From contig CBDUOH010000031.1 in assembly GCA_965368815.1 (NCBI GenBank), forward strand, positions 1 through 22,728: DNA of 22,728 bases. Direction: 5' to 3'. Of this stretch, positions 7,023 to 13,658 are shown one piece after another (position 1 is the stretch's first letter; each line of letters starts with the position of its first letter). A program made the position numbers and the translations under genes. This stretch comes from UBA5794 sp965368815. Lineage in GTDB: Bacteria; Actinomycetota; Acidimicrobiia; Spongiisociales; UBA5794. The notes beneath the pieces were generated by a model that made no database searches, had not been told where the DNA came from, and saw only the letters and a program-made list of their open reading frames with translations.

Positions 7023-7579
7023 TGGCACCACGACTCAAAGAGAAGTACAACAGCGAAATCAAGGACCAGCTCAAGGACGATCTCGGACTTGACAACGTCA
7101 TGCTGGTACCCCGTCTCACGAAGATCGTGGTGAACATGGGTGCTGGAGATGCAGCTGCCGATGCCAAGCTGATCGATGGTGTGGTCGAGGATCTCCGGAT
7201 CATCACCGGTCAGCAGCCGAAAGTGAACCGCGCCCGCAAGTCCGTTTCGAACTTCAAGGTTCGCGAGGGTCAGGCGATCGGGGCACATGTCACGCTGCGC
7301 GGTGATCGGATGTGGGAGTTTCTCGATAGGCTTGTGGCACTCGCGATTCCTCGCATCCGAGACTTCCGTGGCCTCAGCCCCAAGGGATTCGATGGCCGTG
7401 GCAATTACAGCTTCGGTGTGACCGAACAGTTGATCTTCCCGGAGATCGACTACGACAAAGTACAAAAGGTCCGCGGTATGGACATCACTCTGGTGACCAC
7501 CGCGGAGACCGATGAGCAGGGGAGAGCCCTCCTCGATGCATTCGGGTTCCCATTCCGTCGACAGCAGGTAGGTGCCTGA
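7022..7579 (+). CDS. rplE: 50S ribosomal protein L5
   Basis: L5 binds 5S rRNA in the central protuberance and contacts P-site tRNA. The 185 residues include the conserved KIVVNMGAGDA near residue 37, the segment TGQQPKVNRARKSVSNFKVREGQAIG (central), FRGLSPKGFDGRGNYSFGVTEQLIFPEI and GMDITLVTTAETDEQGRALL. It overlaps rplX by one base and rpsN by one base (TGATG). In E. coli this start is the S8 repression site of the spc operon. Confidence 0.97.
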   Translation: MAPRLKEKYNSEIKDQLKDDLGLDNVMLVPRLTKIVVNMGAGDAAADAKLIDGVVEDLRIITGQQPKVNRARKSVSNFKVREGQAIGAHVTLRGDRMWEFLDRLVALAIPRIRDFRGLSPKGFDGRGNYSFGVTEQLIFPEIDYDKVQKVRGMDITLVTTAETDEQGRALLDAFGFPFRRQQVGA

Positions 7580-7884
7580 TGGCGAAAACTTCAAAAGTCG
7601 CCAAGAACAACAAGCGCGCTGTGCTCGTCGCTCGCCATGCGGATCGACGTGCAGAGCTCATCAAGATCATCAAGGACCCGGACGCCTCGTATGAGGACAA
7701 GCGTGAGGCGTATGCCGCCATCGCGAAGATGCCTCGTGACGCGAGCGCGACCCGGTATCGCAATCGGTGCAACGTGACAGGACGGCCCCGTGGCTACTTC
7801 CGCAAGTTCGGTCTGTCCCGCATCGCCCTCCGTGACATGGCTCACCGCGGTGAGTTGCCAGGGATCAGAAAGGCGTCGTGGTAA
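7579..7884 (+). CDS. rpsN: 30S ribosomal protein S14, long zinc-free form
   Basis: S14 is a late-assembly protein of the 30S head. The 101 residues and the single Cys in RNRCNVTGRPRG mark the long form without the two CxxC zinc pairs; the short zinc form has about 61 residues. The ending FGLSRIALRDMAHRGELPGIRKASW is canonical. It overlaps rplE by one base. Many actinobacteria carry the short zinc form in this position, so the form found here is worth noting. Identity is certain. Confidence 0.96.
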   Translation: MAKTSKVAKNNKRAVLVARHADRRAELIKIIKDPDASYEDKREAYAAIAKMPRDASATRYRNRCNVTGRPRGYFRKFGLSRIALRDMAHRGELPGIRKASW

Positions 7885-7886
7885 CG

Positions 7887-8282
7887 ATGTATACAGATCC
7901 AATCTCAGACATGCTCACGAGGATCCGGAACGCCAACACGGCGCTCCACCCCGAGACCACCATGCCGACGTCGAAGATCAAGGAAGAGATTGCTCGCATT
8001 CTCTCGGAAGAAGGCTTCATCGACGGGTACAAGACGAAAGACGGTGAGGTCGGTTCCGAGCTCGTCGTCACGCTCCGGTACGACTCGAATCGCAAGCGTG
8101 TGCTCCAGGGCATCCAGCGTGTGTCGAAGCCGGGGCACCGTGTCTACAAGGGCGCCCAGGACATCGCACGCACTCGTGGCGGTATCGGCGTCTCGATCGT
8201 CTCGACCTCAACGGGCGTGATGACCGACAGGGAGGCTCGCCGTCGCAACGTCGGTGGCGAAGTCCTGTGCAAGGTGTGGTGA
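7887..8282 (+). CDS. rpsH: 30S ribosomal protein S8
   Basis: S8 binds the 16S central domain and is the spc-operon repressor in E. coli. From ATG 7887 (MYTDPISDMLTRIRNAN) it has 131 residues, the family norm, ending with GVMTDREARRRNVGGEVLCKVW. An in-frame GTG at 7878 would add three residues and overlap the rpsN stop. The nearest purine-rich element (AAAGG, 7869-7873) lies 13 bases from the ATG and 4 from the GTG, so the start is not settled. Confidence 0.94.
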   Translation: MYTDPISDMLTRIRNANTALHPETTMPTSKIKEEIARILSEEGFIDGYKTKDGEVGSELVVTLRYDSNRKRVLQGIQRVSKPGHRVYKGAQDIARTRGGIGVSIVSTSTGVMTDREARRRNVGGEVLCKVW

Positions 8283-8283
8283 C

Positions 8284-8826
8284 ATGAGTCGAATCGGAAA
8301 GAACCCCATCACGCTCCCGAGTGGAGTGGAAGTCTCCGTCAAGGGGAACGTCGTTGGTGTCAAGGGACCGAAGGGCTCCCTCGAACAAACACTCAACGAC
8401 GGGATCACGGTGACGGTTGACGACGGCGTGGTCACCGTCGACCGTGCCAATGATGAACGCGAAACGCGAGCTCTGCACGGGCTCATGCGCTCGCTCATCA
8501 ACAACATGGTGATCGGAGTGTCCGAGGGATACTCGAAGGAACTGACAGCAGTCGGCGTCGGGTATCGTGCCGCGCTCAAGGGCTCCCAGCTCGAGCTGCA
8601 GGTCGGGTTCTCGCACCCCGTTGAGATCGACGCACCCGAAGGAATCACATTTGAGGTTCCCGAGCCGACGAGGATCGTCGTCGGAGGAATCGACAAGCAA
8701 TTGGTCGGTCAGGTCGCCGCAAACATCCGTGCCGTCCGCCCGCCGGAGCCCTACAAGGGCAAGGGAATCAGGTACACGGACGAGCGCGTGCGCCGCAAGG
8801 CCGGTAAGGCAGGAGTTACCGCATGA
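8284..8826 (+). CDS. rplF: 50S ribosomal protein L6
   Basis: L6 lies near the sarcin-ricin loop and the factor-binding site. The 180 residues start MSRIGKNPITLPSGVEV and carry the two-domain repeat; the C-terminal signature region reads PEPYKGKGIRYTDERVRRKAGKAG. The frame is open upstream, but the family N-terminus sets the ATG at 8284, one base after the rpsH stop. It overlaps rplR by 4 bp. Confidence 0.96.
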   Translation: MSRIGKNPITLPSGVEVSVKGNVVGVKGPKGSLEQTLNDGITVTVDDGVVTVDRANDERETRALHGLMRSLINNMVIGVSEGYSKELTAVGVGYRAALKGSQLELQVGFSHPVEIDAPEGITFEVPEPTRIVVGGIDKQLVGQVAANIRAVRPPEPYKGKGIRYTDERVRRKAGKAGVTA

Positions 8827-9176
8827 GGGGCACACGCACGGAGGCTCGCCGTCGCAGGCACTTCAGAGTCCGCAAATCTGTTCATGGCACGCCGGCGCGT
8901 CCGCGCCTGGCTGTGTTCCGGTCGAACAAGCACATATACGTCCAGCTCATCGACGACGACAGTGGTCGTACGCTCGCTGCAGCTTCGTCGAGCGAGTCGG
9001 CCGTCAAGGCCGAGACGCTCACCATCGAGGCAGCGACCGAGGTCGGCAAGCTCATCGGGGCGCGTGCTCAGGACGCCGGAATCACCAAGGTCGTATTCGA
9101 TCGCGGTGGCTACAAGTACCACGGCCGGATCCGTGCATTGGCTGATGCCGCACGCGAATCCGGACTCGAGTTCTAG
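8823..9176 (+). CDS. rplR: 50S ribosomal protein L18
   Basis: L18 binds 5S rRNA and brings it to the 50S. The 117 residues begin RGTRTEARRRRHFRVRKSVHG and include the core RPRLAVFRSNKHIYVQLIDD and the C-terminal VVFDRGGYKYHGRIRALADAARESGLEF. The ATGA overlap with rplF gives the start. Nine bases separate it from rpsE, and its stop codon overlaps the AGGAGC Shine-Dalgarno of rpsE. Confidence 0.97.
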   Translation: MRGTRTEARRRRHFRVRKSVHGTPARPRLAVFRSNKHIYVQLIDDDSGRTLAAASSSESAVKAETLTIEAATEVGKLIGARAQDAGITKVVFDRGGYKYHGRIRALADAARESGLEF

Positions 9177-9185
9177 GAGCAATCG

Positions 9186-10079
9186 ATGACAACGAATACA
9201 CCCGAGAACCCAACCGAACCCACCGAGGATGTCGTGACACCCGAGGCAGCGGAAGCCGCGCCTGAGGCAGCCGACACGGCGCCTGAGGCAGCGGAAGCCG
9301 CGCCTGAGGCAGCCGATACAGCGCCTGAGGCGCCGAAGGCCGCAGCGGCTCCGGCAGCGGCATCGACCACTGCTGCTCCCAAGCGGGCCAAGGCATCCAA
9401 GGATGACGCGACCGCAGCACCGGGCAAGCCCGGCGATGCAAAGCGAGGCAAGTCACAGAACCGCAAGGGCGGAGGCGGAGCCGGTGGCGGCGAAGGACGC
9501 GACAAGCGTTCGCGCCGTAGCGAAGGCGGGCGGGGTCGCGAGCGCGAGCAGTCCGAATTCGATGAGCGGGTCATCGCCATCAACCGCGTGGCAAAGGTGG
9601 TCAAGGGCGGTCGTCGTTTCTCGTTCACGGCGCTTGTCGCCGTCGGCGATGGCAAGGGCAAGGTCGGGGTCGGCTACGGCAAGGCCAAGGAAGTCCCCGC
9701 AGCCATCCAGAAGGCGTTCGAACTTGCACGCAAGGAGATGTTCGACGTCCCGATGGCCGGAGACACGATCATCCACGAGATCATCGGTGTCCACGGTGCG
9801 AGCAGGGTGCTCCTCAAGCCCGCTGCACCCGGTACGGGTGTCATCGCTGGTGGCGCTGTGCGTCAGATCCTCGACGCTGCGGGCATCCACAACGTGCTGG
9901 CGAAATCGCTTGGTTCCCCGACGCACATCAATGTTGCGGGTGCAACCATCAACGCTCTCAAGAGTCAGCAGCGGCCCGACAAGGTCGCCAAGGCACGGGG
10001 CAAGCGCGCTGAGGAAATCTTCCCGCCTGCCCTGCTTGCTGCATACAACTCGTCCGAGATGATGAGGACAAAGGCATAG
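9186..10079 (+). CDS. rpsE: 30S ribosomal protein S5 with long N-terminal extension
   Basis: S5 helps shape the mRNA entry channel and decoding accuracy. The conserved protein starts near residue 124 (FDERVIAINRVAKVVKGGRRF) and runs through GDGKGKVGVGYGKAKEVPAAI to the end. Ahead of it are about 123 extra residues: an acidic Ala/Pro/Glu/Thr part (1-60) with heptad-like EAAEAAP and EAADTAP units, then a basic Lys/Arg/Gly/Ser part (65-122) with a GGGGAGGG run. E. coli S5 has 167 residues; this has 297. AGGAGC 5 bases before the ATG supports the long start. The proximal region contains a DNA duplication, listed separately. Confidence 0.95.
   Translation: MTTNTPENPTEPTEDVVTPEAAEAAPEAADTAPEAAEAAPEAADTAPEAPKAAAAPAAASTTAAPKRAKASKDDATAAPGKPGDAKRGKSQNRKGGGGAGGGEGRDKRSRRSEGGRGREREQSEFDERVIAINRVAKVVKGGRRFSFTALVAVGDGKGKVGVGYGKAKEVPAAIQKAFELARKEMFDVPMAGDTIIHEIIGVHGASRVLLKPAAPGTGVIAGGAVRQILDAAGIHNVLAKSLGSPTHINVAGATINALKSQQRPDKVAKARGKRAEEIFPPALLAAYNSSEMMRTKA
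9243..9326 (+). repeat. Tandem 42-bp duplication in rpsE
   Basis: Four 21-bp units start at 9243, 9264, 9285 and 9306, in the order A-B-A-B, where A encodes EAAEAAP and B encodes EAADTAP. The two 42-bp copies (9243-9284 and 9285-9326) differ at only two bases, both silent, which suggests a recent tandem duplication. A partial unit follows at 9327. Length variation between strains is likely. Confidence 0.85.
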
Positions 10080-10082
10080 CTC

Positions 10083-10265
10083 ATGGCATCGACACTCAGA
10101 ATCACTTTGCGGCGCAGCCTGATCGGTGAGAAGCCGAAGGCTCGCGCCACCGTCGAGAGCCTCGGGCTCAAGAAGATCAACTCGAGCGTGGAACGGCCTG
10201 ACAACGAGTCCGTGCGCGGCATGGTGCACGCGGTCAAGCATCTGCTCGAAGTAGAGGAAATCTGA
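10083..10265 (+). CDS. rpmD: 50S ribosomal protein L30
   Basis: L30 is a small 50S protein found in most but not all bacteria. The 60 residues show the pattern LRITLRRSLIGEKPKARATVESLGLKKIN and the conserved NESVRGMVHAVKHLLEVEEI. It starts 3 bp after rpsE and overlaps rplO by one base (TGATG). Confidence 0.96.
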   Translation: MASTLRITLRRSLIGEKPKARATVESLGLKKINSSVERPDNESVRGMVHAVKHLLEVEEI

Positions 10266-10702
10266 TGAAACTCCACCATCTCAAACCCGCAGACGGGTCA
10301 AAGAAACGAAAGATCCGCGTCGGTCGTGGTGAGTCGGGCCGTCGAGGCAAGACTGCAGGCCGTGGCACCAAGGGTCTCAAGGCACGGAGCAAGGTCCGTC
10401 AGGGCTTCGAGGGTGGTCAGACACCACTCCAGCGCCGGATTCCCAAGCTCAAAGGCTTCAAGAATCCGAACCGCGAGGAGTTCACGGTGATCAACGTCGA
10501 ACGTCTCGTCGAGTTCAAGGCTGGTACGACCGTGTCACCCGACATGATCCGCGATGCCGGACTCGTGAACAAGCGTGGCAAGATCAAGGTGCTCGGCCAA
10601 GGTGACCTCGATGTCGCCCTGACCGTCCAGGCACATGCCTTCTCGGCTGGTGCCGCCGAAAAGATCCAGGCTGCCGGTGGATCGATCGAGGTCATCGAAT
10701 AG
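10265..10702 (+). CDS. rplO: 50S ribosomal protein L15
   Basis: L15 is a late-assembly protein of the 50S with a long basic N-terminal tail. The 145 residues begin MKLHHLKPADGSKKRK and contain the Gly-rich RVGRGESGRRGKTAGRGTKGLKAR and the central GGQTPLQRRIPKLKGF. It is the last of the tightly packed spc genes; a 134-bp gap with a strong inverted repeat follows before secY. Confidence 0.97.
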   Translation: MKLHHLKPADGSKKRKIRVGRGESGRRGKTAGRGTKGLKARSKVRQGFEGGQTPLQRRIPKLKGFKNPNREEFTVINVERLVEFKAGTTVSPDMIRDAGLVNKRGKIKVLGQGDLDVALTVQAHAFSAGAAEKIQAAGGSIEVIE

Positions 10703-10703
10703 T

Positions 10704-10779
10704 GTTGTCGATTCCGACGAGTTCCGTGCGAGTGGTCGGTGTGATGGCACCCCGCCCGCTGGAATCGTCGGTCGATGAC
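10704..10779 (+). promoter_or_regulatory. Long stem-loop between rplO and secY
   Basis: Bases 10704-10725 and 10761-10779 pair over 19 positions (17 Watson-Crick, 2 G-U) with a two-base bulge at 10712-10713 and a one-base bulge at 10721. The core pairs are CCGACGA with TCGTCGG and TTCC with GGAA. The apical part can form a smaller GGTG/CACC hairpin (10738-10751). It begins one base after the rplO stop. A short hairpin (CACAC-TTC-GTGTG, 10782-10794) follows. There is no T-run, so a standard terminator is unlikely; an attenuator, processing site or protein-binding RNA is possible. The pairing is read directly; the role is unknown. Confidence 0.6.
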
Positions 10780-10801
10780 GTCACACTTCGTGTGGGTCCG
10801 C

Positions 10802-10807
10802 TAGCGT
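10802..10807 (+). promoter_or_regulatory. Possible -10 element for secY
   Basis: TAGCGT fits the TANNNT form of a -10 box and lies 29 bases before the secY ATG. No good -35 box is visible. The same hexamer precedes the NUDIX and ilvA genes. The 134-bp gap makes an internal promoter plausible. Confidence 0.3.
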
Positions 10808-10836
10808 CCCATACCCGTTAGAACGACTGGAACCCA

Positions 10837-12144
10837 ATGCTCACCGCCTTCAGGAACGCCTTCAGGATCAGAGACCTTCGGAACAAGATCCTGTTCACGC
10901 TGTTCATTTTTGCGCTGTACAGGCTCGGCGCCACGATCCCCGTGCCCGGTGTCGACCTCGGCGCGGTCCGTAGCTTCGCTGACCAGGCGGAGCAGACCGG
11001 TTTCGTAGGACTCCTGAACTTGTTCTCCGGTGGGGCGTTGACGCAGATGTCGATCTTCGCCCTCGGCATCATGCCCTACATCACGTCGTCGATCATCATG
11101 CAGCTGCTTGCGGTCGTCATCCCCAAGCTCCAGGCACTCCAGGAGGAAGGCGAATCGGGTCGGAAGGTCATCACGCAGTGGACCCGATATCTCACGGTCA
11201 TACTGGCTCTGCTCCAGTCGACCGGGTTCGCCTATCTGTTCCACTCCGGCCAATTCACCAACGGCATCGACCTGATTCCGAACTTCACACCGAGAAATGT
11301 GATCATCGTGGTGATCACGATGACAGCGGGTACCGCTCTGCTGATGTGGATGGGCGAGCTCATCACACAGCGCGGGATCGGTAACGGCATGTCGCTGCTC
11401 ATCTTCGTGTCGATCATCAGCCAGATCCCGTCACAACTCGTGATCCTCAACACGAATTCCCAGACCTACCAGTTCGTTGTGATCTCGGCGATCATGATCG
11501 CGCTCACGATCGGCATCATCTTCATCGAACAGGGCCAACGCCGGATCCCGGTCCAATTCTCGCGTCGCGTGCGCGGTCGCAAGGTCATGGGTGGTCAATC
11601 CACCTACATCCCGCTCAAGGTCAACATGGCCGGGGTCATTCCCGTCATCTTCGCCACGTCGATCATGTACTTCCCTGCGCTCATCGCGTCGGCACTCCCG
11701 TCGACCGGCTGGGGTGCCTCCGTACGTGATTGGATCAACGACAACATGCTGTCGTCGAGCGCAGGCGGGTTCTCGCCATCGCTGTGGTACATCGGCGTGT
11801 TGGCGCTCCTCGTGGTGTTCTTCACCTACTTCTACACGGCGATCCAGTTCGATCCCGAGCGTCAGGCGGACATGATCCAGCGCCAGGGTGGATTCATCCC
11901 TGGCATCAGGCCGGGCCGTGCCACCGTGAACTACCTGTCGTTCGTGCTGTCCCGCATCACGATGCCCGGTGCCGCGTACCTCGCTGTGGTCACCGTGCTC
12001 CCATCGCTGTTCGGATGGTTCTGGAACGTTCCGGTGGGTCTCTCGGGTGTATCGATCATCATCGTTGCCGGCGTGGCGCTCGAAACCACGAAGCAGATCG
12101 AGAGCCAGCTCACGATGCGCAACTATGAGGGTTTCCTCACGTAG
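10837..12144 (+). CDS. secY: Preprotein translocase subunit SecY
   Basis: SecY is the membrane channel of the Sec pathway, working with SecE, SecG and SecA. The 435 residues show about ten hydrophobic segments. The first spans about residues 17-35, followed by the plug region (TIPVPGVD), and TM2 contains ALGIMPYITSSIIMQLL (about 75-91). The conserved cytoplasmic loops QGQRRIPVQFSRRVRG (C4) and FDPERQADMIQRQGGFIPGIRPG (C5), which contact the ribosome and SecA, are present. The end TMRNYEGFLT is typical. The Shine-Dalgarno is weak. It leads the secY-adk-map group. Confidence 0.98.
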   Translation: MLTAFRNAFRIRDLRNKILFTLFIFALYRLGATIPVPGVDLGAVRSFADQAEQTGFVGLLNLFSGGALTQMSIFALGIMPYITSSIIMQLLAVVIPKLQALQEEGESGRKVITQWTRYLTVILALLQSTGFAYLFHSGQFTNGIDLIPNFTPRNVIIVVITMTAGTALLMWMGELITQRGIGNGMSLLIFVSIISQIPSQLVILNTNSQTYQFVVISAIMIALTIGIIFIEQGQRRIPVQFSRRVRGRKVMGGQSTYIPLKVNMAGVIPVIFATSIMYFPALIASALPSTGWGASVRDWINDNMLSSSAGGFSPSLWYIGVLALLVVFFTYFYTAIQFDPERQADMIQRQGGFIPGIRPGRATVNYLSFVLSRITMPGAAYLAVVTVLPSLFGWFWNVPVGLSGVSIIIVAGVALETTKQIESQLTMRNYEGFLT

Positions 12145-12182
12145 AACCGTATCGTCGGGCCTCGAACGAAACGGAGATTCAC

Positions 12183-12740
12183 ATGGGCCGTCGCATTCTC
12201 TTCCTCGGGCCTCCCGGTGCGGGGAAAGGCACCCAGGCCGAGATGCTTGCCCGAGCTCTCGGCGTCCCGCACATCTCGACAGGTGCGATGCTGCGCGATG
12301 CGGTTGCGGAAGGCTCCGAACTCGGCAAACAGGTCGAGGCTGTCATGGCCTCGGGCGCCCTCGTTTCGGACGACCTCGTCCTGGCCCTGGTCGAGGACCG
12401 ATTGTCAAAGGATGACGCGCGCTGTGGGTATCTGCTCGACGGGTATCCGCGCAACGTCGCCCAGGCGGAGGCACTCAGCGCCACGATCGGCGACGATGAC
12501 ATCGAGGTTGCCGTCCTGCTCGAGGTGGAAACCGACGAGCTCGTGGACCGTCTTCTCAACCGGGCGCAGGAGCAGGGGCGTGCCGATGACTCCGAGTCCG
12601 TGATTCGTCACCGGCTCGACGTGTACGCGAGCGAGACTGCCCCGCTCGTGGACCATTACAGCGACGCCGTGGTGGCGGTTGATGGTGTCGGCTCCGTCCA
12701 CGATGTCTTTGCGCGTATCGTGACCGCCCTCGCCAGGTAG
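12183..12740 (+). CDS. adk: Adenylate kinase, short form
   Basis: This enzyme interconverts ATP plus AMP with two ADP in the cytoplasm. The 185 residues have the P-loop GPPGAGKGT (9-17), the AMP-binding STGAMLR (32-38) and DGYPR (86-90), and RHRLDVY (143-149). The lid between about 127 and 144 is short and lacks the zinc or beta-sheet lid of longer forms, as in other actinobacterial enzymes. GGAG precedes the ATG. The gap to secY is 38 bp, and map starts 5 bp downstream. Confidence 0.97.
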   Translation: MGRRILFLGPPGAGKGTQAEMLARALGVPHISTGAMLRDAVAEGSELGKQVEAVMASGALVSDDLVLALVEDRLSKDDARCGYLLDGYPRNVAQAEALSATIGDDDIEVAVLLEVETDELVDRLLNRAQEQGRADDSESVIRHRLDVYASETAPLVDHYSDAVVAVDGVGSVHDVFARIVTALAR

Positions 12741-12745
12741 GGATC

Positions 12746-13546
12746 ATGGGCGGCACTCGACTGATCACCAAGAAGACCGAGGGCGACTTCGACAAGATGA
12801 TCATCGCTGGTCAATGCGTCGCTGAGATGCACCGCGTGACCAGGGAAGCCATTGCCCCCGGCGTGACAACCGCCGAGCTCGACGCTCTCGCCCGCGAGGT
12901 GCTCAAGGACAGGGATTGCCGACCGTCGTTCCTCGGGTACGGAGGACCGAACAACCCGTTCCCAGGAGTCATCTGCACGTCACCGAACTCGGCGATCGTC
13001 CACGGTATCCCTGGCGACTACAAGCTCAAACAGGGCGACATCATCTCGATCGATGCGGGCGCGATCTACGAAGGCTGGCACGGCGATGCTGCGTACACGG
13101 TTGCGGTCGGGGAGACCGAGCCCGAAGTGGCGACGCTGCTCGAGGTGACCGAGCGCGCACTGTGGGCGGGCATCGAGCAGGCTGTCCATGGCAACCGTCT
13201 CGGAGACATCGGGGCAGCGGTCGAGAGCGTTGCGTCTCCGCACGGTTTTGGCGTCGTCCGCGAGTACGTGGGCCACGGGATCGGGCGCCAGATGCACGAA
13301 GCGCCGTCGGTCCCCAACTATGGCACGACGGGAAAGGGCCTCCGTCTCAAGAAGGGGATGGCGCTTGCGATAGAGCCGATGTTCAACCTGGGAACCGCAT
13401 CGTCGATCGTGCTCGACGACGATTGGACCGTCGTGACGGCCGACGGCCGGTGGTCGGCGCACTTCGAGCACACGGTCCTTCTCACGGCGGAGGGCACCGT
13501 TGTGTCGACGCTTCCCGAACCGCTCCTCGTCGGCGAAGAGTCCTAG
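12746..13546 (+). CDS. map: Type I methionine aminopeptidase
   Basis: This enzyme removes the initiator Met from new proteins as they leave the ribosome. The 266 residues keep the pita-bread metal ligands: Asp103 (SIDAG), Asp114 (HGDAA), His177 (GHGIG), Glu210 (IEPMF) and Glu241 (FEHTV), plus the substrate His86 (VHGIP). It lacks the N-terminal zinc-finger or SH3-binding extension seen in some. It closes the secY-adk-map set. infA, the usual next gene, is missing. Confidence 0.97.
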   Translation: MGGTRLITKKTEGDFDKMIIAGQCVAEMHRVTREAIAPGVTTAELDALAREVLKDRDCRPSFLGYGGPNNPFPGVICTSPNSAIVHGIPGDYKLKQGDIISIDAGAIYEGWHGDAAYTVAVGETEPEVATLLEVTERALWAGIEQAVHGNRLGDIGAAVESVASPHGFGVVREYVGHGIGRQMHEAPSVPNYGTTGKGLRLKKGMALAIEPMFNLGTASSIVLDDDWTVVTADGRWSAHFEHTVLLTAEGTVVSTLPEPLLVGEES

Positions 13547-13552
13547 TCCTGC

Positions 13553-13628
13553 GTCATCATCCGGTCGAAACCATGAATCATGCTTCGTTGTGGTTTAGTG
13601 TTCGACGCGTCGACCATTTCGTGATGAC
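13553..13628 (+). promoter_or_regulatory. Nested stem-loop between map and the lipoprotein gene
   Basis: GTCATCAT (13553-13560) pairs with GTGATGAC (13621-13628), with seven Watson-Crick pairs and one T-G. Inside, GGTCGA (13563-13568) pairs with TCGACC (13610-13615), and AAACCATGA (13568-13576) pairs with TTGTGGTTT (13588-13596). A perfect 12-bp palindrome (TCGACGCGTCGA, 13602-13613) overlaps it, and TAGTGT (13596-13601) could be a -10 box. It starts 6 bp after the map stop. It may terminate map transcription, regulate the lipoprotein gene, or both; no T-run is present. Confidence 0.5.
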
Positions 13629-13658
13629 AGCATCAATAGCCACTGAGGGACGATCGCC

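Noticed and set aside
8068..8835. 255-codon minus-strand frame opposite rpsH and rplF
   Set aside because: Antisense shadow of conserved genes; no motif or ribosome-binding site.
9243..9326. Short direct repeats as a possible CRISPR array
   Set aside because: The repeats are 21 bp, contiguous with no spacers, and encode in-frame heptads of S5.
9173..9661. Ala/Ser/Pro-rich minus-strand frame opposite rpsE
   Set aside because: Its repeats simply mirror the rpsE repeat DNA.
10782..10794. CACAC-TTC-GTGTG hairpin as the rplO terminator
   Set aside because: Five pairs with a three-base loop and no T-run; described as part of the gap only.
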